A stretch of DNA of 64,000 bases from Actinoplanes missouriensis 431 (GTDB lineage: Bacteria > Actinomycetota > Actinomycetes > Mycobacteriales > Micromonosporaceae). Within the stretch, counting starts at the first letter, position 1; every line of letters begins with the position of its first letter. The position numbers were made by a program, and so were the translations under genes. The stretch lies in contig NC_017093.1 of NCBI RefSeq assembly GCF_000284295.1, positions 1,054,001 through 1,118,000 on the forward strand. The letters are read 5' to 3'. This document shows, piece by piece, positions 7,923-16,225 of this stretch. The notes under the pieces were generated by a model. It worked only from the letters and a program-made list of their open reading frames with translations. It was not told the DNA's origin and made no database searches.

Positions 7923-9650
7923 ATGTCGCGTCTACCAGGCAGACTGCGAGGCCTCTGCCTCGGCCTCGCCTCGATCCTCGGGCTGTCCATCGCGGTGACC
8001 GTCCCAGCCACCGCCGTCGCTGTCCCGGCCGCAGGCGTCGCTGTTCCGGCCGCAGCCGTCCACGCGGCCCCGCGCACCCCGGCGCAGGCCGTCGCCGCGA
8101 TGCAGCCCGGATGGAACCTCGGCAATACGTTCGACTCCACCGGCGACGACGAAACCTCGTGGGGCAACCCCCGGGTCACCCGCGAGCTGCTCGCCGGCAT
8201 CAAGGCACAGGGCTTCCGGAGCATCCGGATCCCGGTCACGTGGGGACAGCATCAGGGACCCGATCGGGTGATGGACCCCGCGTACCTCGCCCGGGTGGAC
8301 GAGGTGGTCGGCTGGGCACTCGATCAGGGCCTCTACGTGATGATCAACGTGCATCACGACTCCTGGCAGTGGATCAACGGGATGGCGGCCGACCACGACG
8401 CCGTGCTGGCCCGCTTCACCGCGATCTGGACCCAGGTAGCCACCACCTTCCGCGACGCCTCACCCCGCCTCGTGCTGGAGAGCGTCAACGAGCCGCAGTT
8501 CACCGGCGGAGACCCGGCCGCGCTGCTCGCCCTACTGAACACGACCTTCCACCGCATCGTGCGCGGCACCGGCGGCGGCAACGCCGGCCGGTTGCTCGTG
8601 CTGCCCACTCTGCACACCTCGGCCGACCAGGTGCATCTCGACAACCTGGCCGCCTCGATGGCCTCGCTCGGCGACCCGAACCTGATCGCCACCGTGCACT
8701 ACTACGGGTACTGGCCGTTCAGCGTCAACGTGGCCGGCGGTTACCGCTTCGACGCCACCGCACGACAGGACATGCTCGACATGTTCACCCGGATCTCCGC
8801 CACGTTCGCCGTCCGCGGCATCCCGGTCATCATCGGCGAATACGGCCTGCTCGGCTTCGATCGGCACACCGGCACGATCGAGCAGGGCGAGAAACTGAAG
8901 TTCTTCGAGCTCTTCGGACACCTGGCCCGCACCCACGGGGTCACCACGATGCTCTGGGACAACGGCCAGCACTTCGACCGTACCCAATCGGTTTGGAAAG
9001 ATCGTGAACTTTTCGCCCAGATCCGGAGCAGCTGGCGAACCCGCTCCGGCACCGCCGGCAGCGACCTGATCTTCGTGCGCCGATCGGTGCCGGTGACCGC
9101 GCAGGCGATCACGCTGAACCTGAACGGCACCGGCTTCACCCAGATCCGCCTCGGCACGAGCACCCTGCGTCGCGGCCCCGACTTCCAGATCTCCGGCGAC
9201 CAACTCACCCTCACCGCCGGGTTGCTCACGCGACTGACCCAGACCCAGGGGTACGGGGTCAAAACGTCCCTTTCCGTGCGATTCTCGCGAGGCGTCCCGT
9301 GGCGAATGGACGTGATCTCCACGGATCGACCCGTCGTCGCGGCGGCCGGCGGGAGCACGGACGCGTTCGCGGCACCGGTCGCCTTCAACGGTGATCGGCT
9401 GGCGACGATGACCGCGACCTACGCGGATGGCAGCAATGCTGGTCCGCACGGGTGGACGCCGTACAAGGAGTACGACCGCGCCTTCGTCCCCGATCCGGCG
9501 GCGGGGGTGATCCGGTTGACGCCGGAGTTCTTCGCGGAGGTCGCGGACGGGGCGCCGGTGACGGTGGGGTTCCACTTCTGGAGCGGGGAGGTGATCCGTT
9601 ACGTGGTGGTACGTGACGGTTCAGCCGTGACGGGCACGCCCGTCGTTTGA
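7923..9650 (+). CDS. Secreted GH5 endoglucanase with X2 and CBM46-like modules
   Basis: ATG 7923 follows an AGGAG ribosome site and opens a signal peptide ending near residue 48 (AAAVHA-AP). The GH5 catalytic domain (about 50-380) starts with MQPGWNLGNTFDST and includes RIPVTW, NVHHDSW, the acid/base Glu190 in SVNEPQ and nucleophile Glu306 in IIGEYG. An Ig-like X2 module follows (about 395-470, AITLNLNGTGF...LTLTAGLL), then a CBM46-like C-terminus with Trp-rich ends (HGWTPYKEY, GFHFWSGEV). This trimodular order is known from GH5_4 enzymes that attack beta-glucan and xyloglucan. It acts outside the cell. Control by a CebR-like repressor is likely from the operator upstream. Confidence 0.93.
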   Translation: MSRLPGRLRGLCLGLASILGLSIAVTVPATAVAVPAAGVAVPAAAVHAAPRTPAQAVAAMQPGWNLGNTFDSTGDDETSWGNPRVTRELLAGIKAQGFRSIRIPVTWGQHQGPDRVMDPAYLARVDEVVGWALDQGLYVMINVHHDSWQWINGMAADHDAVLARFTAIWTQVATTFRDASPRLVLESVNEPQFTGGDPAALLALLNTTFHRIVRGTGGGNAGRLLVLPTLHTSADQVHLDNLAASMASLGDPNLIATVHYYGYWPFSVNVAGGYRFDATARQDMLDMFTRISATFAVRGIPVIIGEYGLLGFDRHTGTIEQGEKLKFFELFGHLARTHGVTTMLWDNGQHFDRTQSVWKDRELFAQIRSSWRTRSGTAGSDLIFVRRSVPVTAQAITLNLNGTGFTQIRLGTSTLRRGPDFQISGDQLTLTAGLLTRLTQTQGYGVKTSLSVRFSRGVPWRMDVISTDRPVVAAAGGSTDAFAAPVAFNGDRLATMTATYADGSNAGPHGWTPYKEYDRAFVPDPAAGVIRLTPEFFAEVADGAPVTVGFHFWSGEVIRYVVVRDGSAVTGTPVV

Positions 9651-9700
9651 CGGGTTCGAGGGGCGGGCGGCGGACGCAGAGTGAGCGCAGGGCACCGCCC

Positions 9701-9880
9701 GCGTCGCCCGCGCCCCCGCGTCGCCCGCGCCCCCCGCGTCGCCCGCGCCCCCCGCGTCGCCCGCGCCCCCCCGCGCCGCCCGCGCCCCACCGCGCCGCCC
9801 GCCCCACCGCGCCGCCCGCCCCACCGCGCCGCCCGCCCCACCGCGCCGCCCGCCCCACCGCGCCGCCCGCACTGCCGGCA
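9701..9880. repeat. Extremely GC-rich 17-18 bp tandem array
   Basis: The array has about four copies of an 18-bp unit (GCGTCGCCCGCGCCCCCC) that then changes into about five copies of a related 17-bp unit (CGCGCCGCCCGCCCCAC). The 17-bp unit is not a multiple of three, so it is not a coding repeat. The + strand is nearly all C and G with a strong C bias. Confidence 0.85.
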
Positions 9881-9947
9881 CCGCCCGCGTCGCCAGCACC
9901 GCCGCGCCGCCCGCACCCGCCGGGGCCGCCGCGCCGCCTGCGCTGAG

Positions 9948-10157
9948 GACCGGCTGGTCCGGCTGGTGCTGAGTGTCGTGCACTGGGAGCCGGCCGGTCC
10001 GGCTGGCGGTGAGTGTTGTCGCGCGCTGGGTGCCGGCTGGTCCGGCTGGTGGTGAGTGCTGTCGCGCTGGGAACCGGCTGGTCCGGCTGGTGGTGAGGGC
10101 TGCTGCACTGAGGACCGGCCGGACCGGCCGGACCGGCCGGCTCTCAGTGTTGTTGGG
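9948..10157. repeat. Five copies of a 41-43 bp degenerate tandem repeat
   Basis: Each unit begins CCGGCTGGTCCGGCTGG and ends with a GTGAGTGCTGTCGCGCTGGG-like tail; copies start near 9948, 9990, 10033, 10074 and 10115. The last copy is altered to three GGACCGGCC units. Related motifs recur, inverted, at 51.8-52.0 kb. Confidence 0.8.
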
Positions 10158-10224
10158 ATGTCTCGGCGGCGCCTCAATCACCGCCATGCGTCCACCCGCT
10201 GACAACGCCCCGCAAAGGCGGCGA

Positions 10225-13137
10225 TCAACTGAAGTGCAACCCCGCGACTGTCGTGCCGCCCTCGGTGAACTGGACGAAGACGTCGTGCCGGCCGGTGCAG
10301 CGCGGGATCTGCGACGACACCTCGATCAGCGGGTCCGCGCCGGCCGCCACCGGCACCGGCAGTACTGCCAGCACCGGCCCGGAGAGCGGATCGTCCAACC
10401 GGATCATGATCGTGGACCCGGCGGGGGCGGCGACGGTGGCCCGCGCGCGGGTCAGGCCCTGCCCGAAGTCGACGTCGTCGAAGACCGCCCACGCTCCGGG
10501 CGCTGAACTGCGCAGTGCCTCTCCCGCAGCGGTTCCGGGGATCGGCACGGTGCTGGCCAGGGCGTACCCGTCGTTGTCGGTCATGGTGAGGCTGGGGGAG
10601 CGGGCCGGTATCCGCTCGCCGTGGACGCGGAGCGTCGTGGTCTGGCGCCAGTCGGTGCTGGAGCGGCCGGCCGCGACCGTGTGGGTGGCGTCCTCGATCA
10701 CCCAGCGGGAGCGGGTGACGTCCCAGAATGCCAGGTCGGCGGCGGTCAGTGCGAAGTGGACCGTGGAGCGTCCGCCGGGTGACAGGTGGATCCGCTGGAA
10801 ACCGCGGAGCCGGCGCAACGGCTGCTTGACCCGGGATCGCTGCTGGCGGGTGTAGAGCTGCACCACCTCGTCACCGGGGCGGTCACCGGTGTTGACCACG
10901 TCGACGGAGACCGTGACGGCGCCGGCCGAGTCGATCGCCGGCGTGTCGAGCCGCAGGTTCTCGTAGCGGAACGAGGTGTACCCGAGTCCGTGGCCGAACG
11001 GGAAGAGCGGCTCGCCACGGTAGTACAGGTAGGTGGCGTCCGACGCGATGATGTCGTAGTCGAGCAGGTCCGGCAGGTCACCGTCATGGGCGTACCAGGT
11101 CTGGGTGAGCCGGCCGGACGGTTCGGCGGCGCCGAAGAGGATGTCGGCGAGCGCGGCACCGTGTTCCTGGCCGCCGTGCGCGGACCAGAGCAGGGCCGGC
11201 AGGTGCTGACTGGCCCAGCCGACGGCGTACGGGTAACTGCTCGTCAGCGCGAGAACGGTACGCGGATTGGCGGCTCGCACCGCCCGCATCAGATCGTCCT
11301 GGGTGCCGGGCAGGTCGAGGTCACGGCGATCCGCGGTCTCCCGCCCGGCGACCAGCGGGTGGTTGCCGAGGGCCAGCAGCACCACGTCCGCCTCCGCGGC
11401 CACCTCGGCGGCCGCCGCGACCCCGTCGACCAGCAGATCGACGGTGAAGACTGTCGCGTCGGCCACCGAGGTGGCCGCGGTGCGGATCAGGCCGTCGTCC
11501 CCCGCCACCAGGAAGCGGTTGCTTTGCAGATGGTGCACAACCATTCCCTGGGGTACGGGTAAGAAGCGCAAGGATTCCCGAACCTCCCAGCCGTTCGGGC
11601 CGGGGCGATCCGTCACCAGCAGATCAGCGTCGGAGCCGACGAACCCGCCGGTGGAGACGGCGCGCAGCGAGATCGTCTCCTCGCCCCAGTCGAGCACGTC
11701 GAACAGCGCCTCTTCCGGGATGTCGGGCGCTTCGGTACCCCGTACCCCCAAATGGTGTGAAGCGGACGCCCAGAGCAGGCCGGACGCGCAGCGCAAGGCC
11801 ACGCGGTCCACGCCCTCCGCGAAGAGCACCGCGTCCGCGCCGATCCGGCGGGTGACGCCGGCGCGCAGGGTGGTGCGGTACGGCGGAGTCCCGCTGTACC
11901 AGTCCTCGAAGACCTGATCAGCGAGCGGCCCGATCACCGCGACCCGGCCCACGGTCTGCGGGTCGAGCGGCAGGATCCCGTCGTTGCTCAGCAGCACGGC
12001 CGACGCGCGGGCGGCCTCGTGGGCCAGCTCCCGGTGCTCGCCGCAGTCGATCACTTCCGGGCCGATGTGCCGGTACGGGTCGGAGGCCGCATCGAACTCG
12101 CCGAGCCGCACCCGGATCGACAGGATGTGCCGGACCGCCGCGTCGACGTGCGACTCCGTGATCAGTCCACGGTCGTAGGCCGCGGTGAACCGTTCCCGGG
12201 TCGCCGTCACGTCCTCGGTCACGCAGTCGATGCCGGCGCGCAGCGCTGCCGCGAACCCGGCCACGTGATCGTCGAACCAGTGCTGGTCACCGGCCAGGTT
12301 GTGCACCGCCCAGGCGTCGCCGACGACCAGCACATCGTCCTCGGCCCACGATCGAAGTGTCTCGTCGATCAGCGGGCTGAGGTGCGTGGGACGGCCGTTG
12401 ACCAGGTTGTACGACGCCATCACGGCCACCGCGGCCCCGTCGGCCAGAGCGGGCCGGAACGCCGGGAGCTCGTACTCGTGCAGCACCCGCGGCGGCAGGT
12501 TGCTCGACGTGAGGCAGCGATCGGTCTCGTTGTTGTAGCCGAGGAAGTGCTTGAGCGTCGGCGCGGTGCGCAGCCACAGTGGATGATCGCCGCGCAGGCC
12601 CCGGGAGTACGCGGTGCTGAGCACCCCGGTGAGCCACGGGTCCTCGGCGTAACCCTCCTCGTTGCGTCCCCATCGCGGGTCGCGGAGCAGGTTCACGACC
12701 GGCGCCCAGACGTTGAGGCCGACGTTCTCCGGGTCGCGGTGGTGCATCGCGCGGACCTCGGTGCCGACGGCTTCGCCGACCCGCCGCATCAGGTCCGGGT
12801 TCCAGCTGCTGGCGAGTCCGACCGCCTGGGGGAATGCGGTGGCGGTGCCGAGCCAGGCGACGCCGTGCAGCGCCTCGGTGCCGGTGCGGAAGGCGGCGAC
12901 GCCGAGCCGGGGTACGGCTGGCTGGTACTGGTTGAGCAGGGCGATCTTCTCGTCCAGGGTCAGCCGGTCGAGCAGGTCGGCGACCCGGACGGCGACCTTG
13001 TGCTGCGGGTCGCGGAAGGCGGGGGTGGGCTCGCTCTTTCCGGGGCCGGGCTCGCGGAAGGCGGGGGTGGGCTCGCTCTTTCCGGTGGCGGCCTCGCGGA
13101 AGGCGGCGGGCTCGTGGTCGGTGGGGGATTCGGTCAC
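10225..13137 (-). CDS. GH3 beta-glycosidase (beta-xylosidase/beta-glucosidase type) with C-terminal CBM6-like domain
   Basis: The GTG start at 13137 has a GAAGGA site seven bases upstream; the longer frame would run through the operator. The 970-aa protein has a GH3 N-domain (DPRWGRNEEGYAEDP, KHFLGYNNETDR, nucleophile Asp274 in VVGDAWAVHN). An alpha/beta sandwich domain follows (VAVIGPLADQ and later ALGNHPLVAGRE), interrupted by an insertion of roughly 150 residues. Then come an Fn3-like domain (VSVDVVNTGDRPGDEVVQLY) and a C-terminal CBM6-like domain. The DPRWGRNEE segment resembles beta-xylosidases more than classic beta-glucosidases. There is no signal peptide, so it probably splits imported oligosaccharides in the cytoplasm. 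Confidence 0.9.
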   Translation of the reverse strand: MTESPTDHEPAAFREAATGKSEPTPAFREPGPGKSEPTPAFRDPQHKVAVRVADLLDRLTLDEKIALLNQYQPAVPRLGVAAFRTGTEALHGVAWLGTATAFPQAVGLASSWNPDLMRRVGEAVGTEVRAMHHRDPENVGLNVWAPVVNLLRDPRWGRNEEGYAEDPWLTGVLSTAYSRGLRGDHPLWLRTAPTLKHFLGYNNETDRCLTSSNLPPRVLHEYELPAFRPALADGAAVAVMASYNLVNGRPTHLSPLIDETLRSWAEDDVLVVGDAWAVHNLAGDQHWFDDHVAGFAAALRAGIDCVTEDVTATRERFTAAYDRGLITESHVDAAVRHILSIRVRLGEFDAASDPYRHIGPEVIDCGEHRELAHEAARASAVLLSNDGILPLDPQTVGRVAVIGPLADQVFEDWYSGTPPYRTTLRAGVTRRIGADAVLFAEGVDRVALRCASGLLWASASHHLGVRGTEAPDIPEEALFDVLDWGEETISLRAVSTGGFVGSDADLLVTDRPGPNGWEVRESLRFLPVPQGMVVHHLQSNRFLVAGDDGLIRTAATSVADATVFTVDLLVDGVAAAAEVAAEADVVLLALGNHPLVAGRETADRRDLDLPGTQDDLMRAVRAANPRTVLALTSSYPYAVGWASQHLPALLWSAHGGQEHGAALADILFGAAEPSGRLTQTWYAHDGDLPDLLDYDIIASDATYLYYRGEPLFPFGHGLGYTSFRYENLRLDTPAIDSAGAVTVSVDVVNTGDRPGDEVVQLYTRQQRSRVKQPLRRLRGFQRIHLSPGGRSTVHFALTAADLAFWDVTRSRWVIEDATHTVAAGRSSTDWRQTTTLRVHGERIPARSPSLTMTDNDGYALASTVPIPGTAAGEALRSSAPGAWAVFDDVDFGQGLTRARATVAAPAGSTIMIRLDDPLSGPVLAVLPVPVAAGADPLIEVSSQIPRCTGRHDVFVQFTEGGTTVAGLHFS

Positions 13138-13157
13138 GACGCGTTCCTTCGGGGACA

Positions 13158-13175
13158 TGTCGAAGCGCTTCGACA
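13158..13175. promoter_or_regulatory. Perfect 18-bp LacI-type palindrome upstream of GH3
   Basis: TGTCGAAGCGCTTCGACA is a perfect palindrome with the central CG pair typical of LacI-family operators, 20 bp before the GTG start of the GH3 gene. It differs from the CebR box, suggesting a different regulator. Confidence 0.75.
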
Positions 13176-13248
13176 ACCAGGCGCGCGAATGGATTTCGCG
13201 AATGTTTCGGTCGGGGTTCCTCGAGGCTCGCACCCGCGCACGCCCGGG

Positions 13249-14436
13249 TCAAGCAGTAACGGGTATCGATCTGCCGTGGTCCACGCGGTCCAGATGCGAC
13301 AGTGCGCCGCCCAGCGCCGCGGCGTGCAGACCGAGCTCGGAGGCGACCACGCGAACGCCGCCCGGCGCCGGCGTGTGCCCGGCCAGCTCGGCCTCGGCGG
13401 GCGGGATCAACCACTCGGCGAGCGTCGCGTAGTGGTCGCCCAGCACGATCACCGAGGGGTCCGCGAGGTTCGCCAGGATCGCCAGGCCCTGGCCCAAATG
13501 GCGGCCGGTGTCCCGGAGCGCGGCCAGCACGCCCGCGTCGCCGGACCGGGCCAGCACGGAGATCTGCTCGACGGAGGGTCCGAGATCGGTGAGCGACTCC
13601 GGGTCGAAGCCGGGCAGGGCGCGGCGGGCAAGCGGTTCGATGCCGGCCAGGTCGTGCAGGGTGGGTGAGCCGGCCGGGCCGAGGGTGAGACGGCCGATCT
13701 GGCCGGTGAAGCCGCGGGCGCCGTGCAGTGGCCGGCCGTCGACGACGATGCCCGCCTCGATGCCGGCCGCGCCGGTCACCACGACGAGGTTGTCCTCCGC
13801 GAGCGCAGCCCGCTGCCGTTCTGCGAGGGCCGCCAGGATTGCCTGATGAGAAACGGTCACGACCAGATCCGGCTGCCGCAGCGACCCGGCCACCGGCCCA
13901 CGCAGGTCCACGTCGGACCAGCCCAGGGCCGGGGAGAGCCGCACCATGCCCCGGTCGTCGACGAGTCCGGGCACCGCGATGGTCAGGCCGAGGACGGAGC
14001 GGCCCTGTTGGCGTACCCGGGTGGCGGCTCTTTGTGCCAACGCGATGATGGCGCTGATCGCCCGGCCGGGACCGGCCGCCTCCGGCGGGGAGGTGAATGC
14101 GCGGTGCCAGAGCAGCAGCTGGTCACCGGCGAAGTCGACGGCGAGCGCGGTGATCCGGTCGGCCGCGACCTGCAGGCCGATCGCCGCGAACGCGGAGCCG
14201 TCCAGGGTCAGCGCGGTGCCCGGCCGCCCGATCCGGTTGCCGCTCGCGCCGGTCTCGCGCAGCAGCCGCTGATCGATGAGGTCGCTGGTCAGGCTGGAGA
14301 CGGTCGCCTTGTTGAGGCCGGTGGACGCGGCGATGGCGGCGCGGGAGCTCGGCCCGTTGGTCCGGAGGTGGCGCAGCACCACGGCGAGGTTGGTGGCGCG
14401 CACGTCGGTGAAGCCCATGGTCCTCACATCCGTCAT
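13249..14436 (-). CDS. ROK-family transcriptional regulator
   Basis: The N-terminus has a winged helix-turn-helix (SRAAIAASTGLNKATVSSLTSDLIDQRLL at about residues 30-58), then a ROK domain with the phosphate-1-like segment 'GLQVAADRITALAVDF' and 'GLTIAVPGLVDDRG'. The Cys-x-Cys-Gly zinc motif of classical ROK proteins is missing ('GPAGSPTLHDLAG' in its place), as in some other actinobacterial ROK regulators. I start at ATG 14436 with GGGGA upstream; ATG 14418 is possible. It is divergent from the ABC importer operon across a region carrying both a CebR-like site and a GTTTAG box, so it probably controls that operon and itself. Confidence 0.9.
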   Translation of the reverse strand: MTDVRTMGFTDVRATNLAVVLRHLRTNGPSSRAAIAASTGLNKATVSSLTSDLIDQRLLRETGASGNRIGRPGTALTLDGSAFAAIGLQVAADRITALAVDFAGDQLLLWHRAFTSPPEAAGPGRAISAIIALAQRAATRVRQQGRSVLGLTIAVPGLVDDRGMVRLSPALGWSDVDLRGPVAGSLRQPDLVVTVSHQAILAALAERQRAALAEDNLVVVTGAAGIEAGIVVDGRPLHGARGFTGQIGRLTLGPAGSPTLHDLAGIEPLARRALPGFDPESLTDLGPSVEQISVLARSGDAGVLAALRDTGRHLGQGLAILANLADPSVIVLGDHYATLAEWLIPPAEAELAGHTPAPGGVRVVASELGLHAAALGGALSHLDRVDHGRSIPVTA

Positions 14437-14451
14437 CTTGCCATCCCCATG

Positions 14452-14465
14452 TGGGTGCGCTCCCA
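14452..14465. promoter_or_regulatory. CebR-like operator near the ROK start
   Basis: TGGGTGCGCTCCCA differs from the CebR consensus at one of 14 positions. It lies 16 bp upstream of the ROK gene start and about 100 bp before the importer lipoprotein gene. Confidence 0.65.
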
Positions 14466-14515
14466 TTTCATTCTTGTCGCCCGCGCCACACGTCAGTTAG
14501 CTTGTCATCGATGTA

Positions 14516-14540
14516 CTTAGTTTAGACGCTAACCAAACTT
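14516..14540. promoter_or_regulatory. GTTTAG box (putative ROK operator) before the importer operon
   Basis: An imperfect inverted repeat centred on GTTTAG-ACG-CTAACC, flanked by AT-rich arms, lies 27-51 bp before the lipoprotein gene. The same GTTTAG core occurs upstream of GH95/GH42 and of xylA. Confidence 0.6.
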
Positions 14541-14566
14541 AGGCCATTTCGGAAGGCAGGTGCGTC

Positions 14567-16225
14567 GTGGGCGCGTCGACGAACAGGCGTAATTTTCTCG
14601 GGCTGATCGGCCTCGGCGCGGCCTCCGTGGCCGGGGGTGGGCTGCTCACCGGATGCAGCAAGGAGCCGGGCAGTTCCGGGTCCGCCACCACCGCCGAGCA
14701 GGCGGCCGGTGTGGTGCCCACCTTCAAGGACTCGACGCTCGTCCCGCCTGACATCAAGGGCATCCGGCCGGTCGCCGACGGCTACCTGAAGTACCCGGCG
14801 ACGCTCGCCGACGCGGTGAGCGAGAAGGCGATCATCAGCGGACAGCCGATCTCGGTGACCACGCCGTGGTGGGGTCCGGCCCCGCCCACCGACAACAAGC
14901 TCGTCGGGGCGGTCAACGCCGACCTCGGCGGCACGGTCAACTTCAGCATCCAGGACGGCGTCACCTACGGCGACAAGCTCAACACCATGCTCGGCGCGCG
15001 GGACGTGCCCGATCTGACGTGCATCCCCGGCTGGGAGATCAACAAGCTGGCCCGGTTCAACGACGCGGTCCACGTGCTGTTCGAGGACCTGACCCCCTAT
15101 CTGGCCGGGGACAAGGTCAACGCGTACCCGATGCTTGCCGGCCTGGACACGAAGGCCTGGGCCGACTCGGTCTGGGCCGGGAAGCTGATGGGCGTCCCGT
15201 TCCCCGCCGACAACCCGTTCCCGACGCTGCTCTTCTACCGCAAGGACGTCGCCGACCAGCGCGGCATCGCGGCGCCGACCACGCTCGACGAGCTCTACGA
15301 GTTCGGCAAGAAGATGACGAATCCGGACAAGGGCGAGTGGGCCTTCGGTGACGTCTTCCAGGAGGTGCTGCAGATCTGCGGCAACACCGGCTCGCAGAAC
15401 GGCTGGGCCAAGGGCGCCGACGGCAAGGTCTACCACCGGCACGAGACCGAGAACTACAAGCGGGCCGTCGAGTTCATGAGCCGTCTCTACGCCGAGAAGC
15501 TGATCCACCCGGACATCGCCAGCAGCAAGGGCGGTGACGTGAAGACGCTGTTCAAGGGCGGGAAGATCTTCATGTTCTGGGACGGCGGTGGCGCGTGGAA
15601 GGAAGTCTGGCGCCCGGCGATCCAGAACAACCCCAAGTTCAACATGCAGGCGATCAAGGTGTTCGGGGCCGACGCGAGCACGCCGCCGGTGCGCTGGTGC
15701 AGCACCCCGTCGATCATGTGGACCTTCGTGAAGAAGGGACTCGGCCAGGAGCGCACCCAGGAGTTGCTGCGGGTGCTCAACTACACCGCGGCGCCGTTCG
15801 GCACCAAGGAGTGGGAGCTGCAGAACTACGGCGCCGAGGGTGTCCACTTCAAGCGGGATGCCGGCGGCTCCCCGGTCACCAACGACCTGTACGTCCAGGA
15901 GTTCGCCAACCAGTTCGTCTTCACCGGTGGGCGCCCGCCGGTGATCGTCGGCGGACCGGACATCCCGACCTACGCCGAGGATTTCGTGAACTGGGGCAAC
16001 GACGCCACGAAGCACCTCGAGAAGAACCCGTGGGAGGGCATCAAGGTCGAGGTGCCCACCGAGCAGGCCGCGATCGAGCAACCCACCCAGGACAAGGTCA
16101 CCGACATCATGCGCGGCCGGCGTCCGCTCTCCGACTTCGACAAGGTGGTCACCGAGTGGCGCAACGGCGGCGGTGACAAGGCGCGCGACTTCTACGCCAA
16201 GGTCCTGGCAGACAACGGCCGATGA
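14567..16225 (+). CDS. ABC importer oligosaccharide-binding lipoprotein (LplA-like)
   Basis: The 552-aa protein starts with a twin-arginine motif (NRRNFLG, residues 6-12) and a lipobox LLTGC with Cys30 as the lipidation site, so it is probably Tat-exported and membrane-anchored. The rest is a family 1 solute-binding fold ('GVPFPADNPFPTLLFYRKDVADQRG', 'PTTLDELYEFGKKM'), longer than usual for simple sugars and similar to LplA-type binding proteins for complex glycans. GTG 14567 follows GGAAGGCAGG. It is the first gene of a three-gene importer with ATGA overlaps. No ATPase gene follows, so a shared MsiK-type ATPase must power it. Confidence 0.92.
   Translation: MGASTNRRNFLGLIGLGAASVAGGGLLTGCSKEPGSSGSATTAEQAAGVVPTFKDSTLVPPDIKGIRPVADGYLKYPATLADAVSEKAIISGQPISVTTPWWGPAPPTDNKLVGAVNADLGGTVNFSIQDGVTYGDKLNTMLGARDVPDLTCIPGWEINKLARFNDAVHVLFEDLTPYLAGDKVNAYPMLAGLDTKAWADSVWAGKLMGVPFPADNPFPTLLFYRKDVADQRGIAAPTTLDELYEFGKKMTNPDKGEWAFGDVFQEVLQICGNTGSQNGWAKGADGKVYHRHETENYKRAVEFMSRLYAEKLIHPDIASSKGGDVKTLFKGGKIFMFWDGGGAWKEVWRPAIQNNPKFNMQAIKVFGADASTPPVRWCSTPSIMWTFVKKGLGQERTQELLRVLNYTAAPFGTKEWELQNYGAEGVHFKRDAGGSPVTNDLYVQEFANQFVFTGGRPPVIVGGPDIPTYAEDFVNWGNDATKHLEKNPWEGIKVEVPTEQAAIEQPTQDKVTDIMRGRRPLSDFDKVVTEWRNGGGDKARDFYAKVLADNGR

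Larger units (their letters stand above)
9651..10224. other. Gene-free region made mostly of tandem repeats
   Basis: 574 bp between the endoglucanase stop and the GH3 stop (convergent genes). Nearly all of it is two tandem repeat arrays described separately. Frames crossing it are low-complexity Arg/Gly/Ala or Pro strings and are not believable proteins. Confidence 0.75.

Noticed and set aside
9948..10157. Possible CRISPR array
   Set aside because: The units are contiguous and degenerate; there are no unique spacers and no cas genes.
9385..10205. Gly/Arg/Ala-rich frames over the repeat arrays
   Set aside because: They simply translate tandem DNA repeats, several with a unit not divisible by three, and have no ribosome site.
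13138..13233. N-terminal extension of the GH3 protein
   Set aside because: It would run through the operator palindrome; a GTG with a good ribosome site lies inside.
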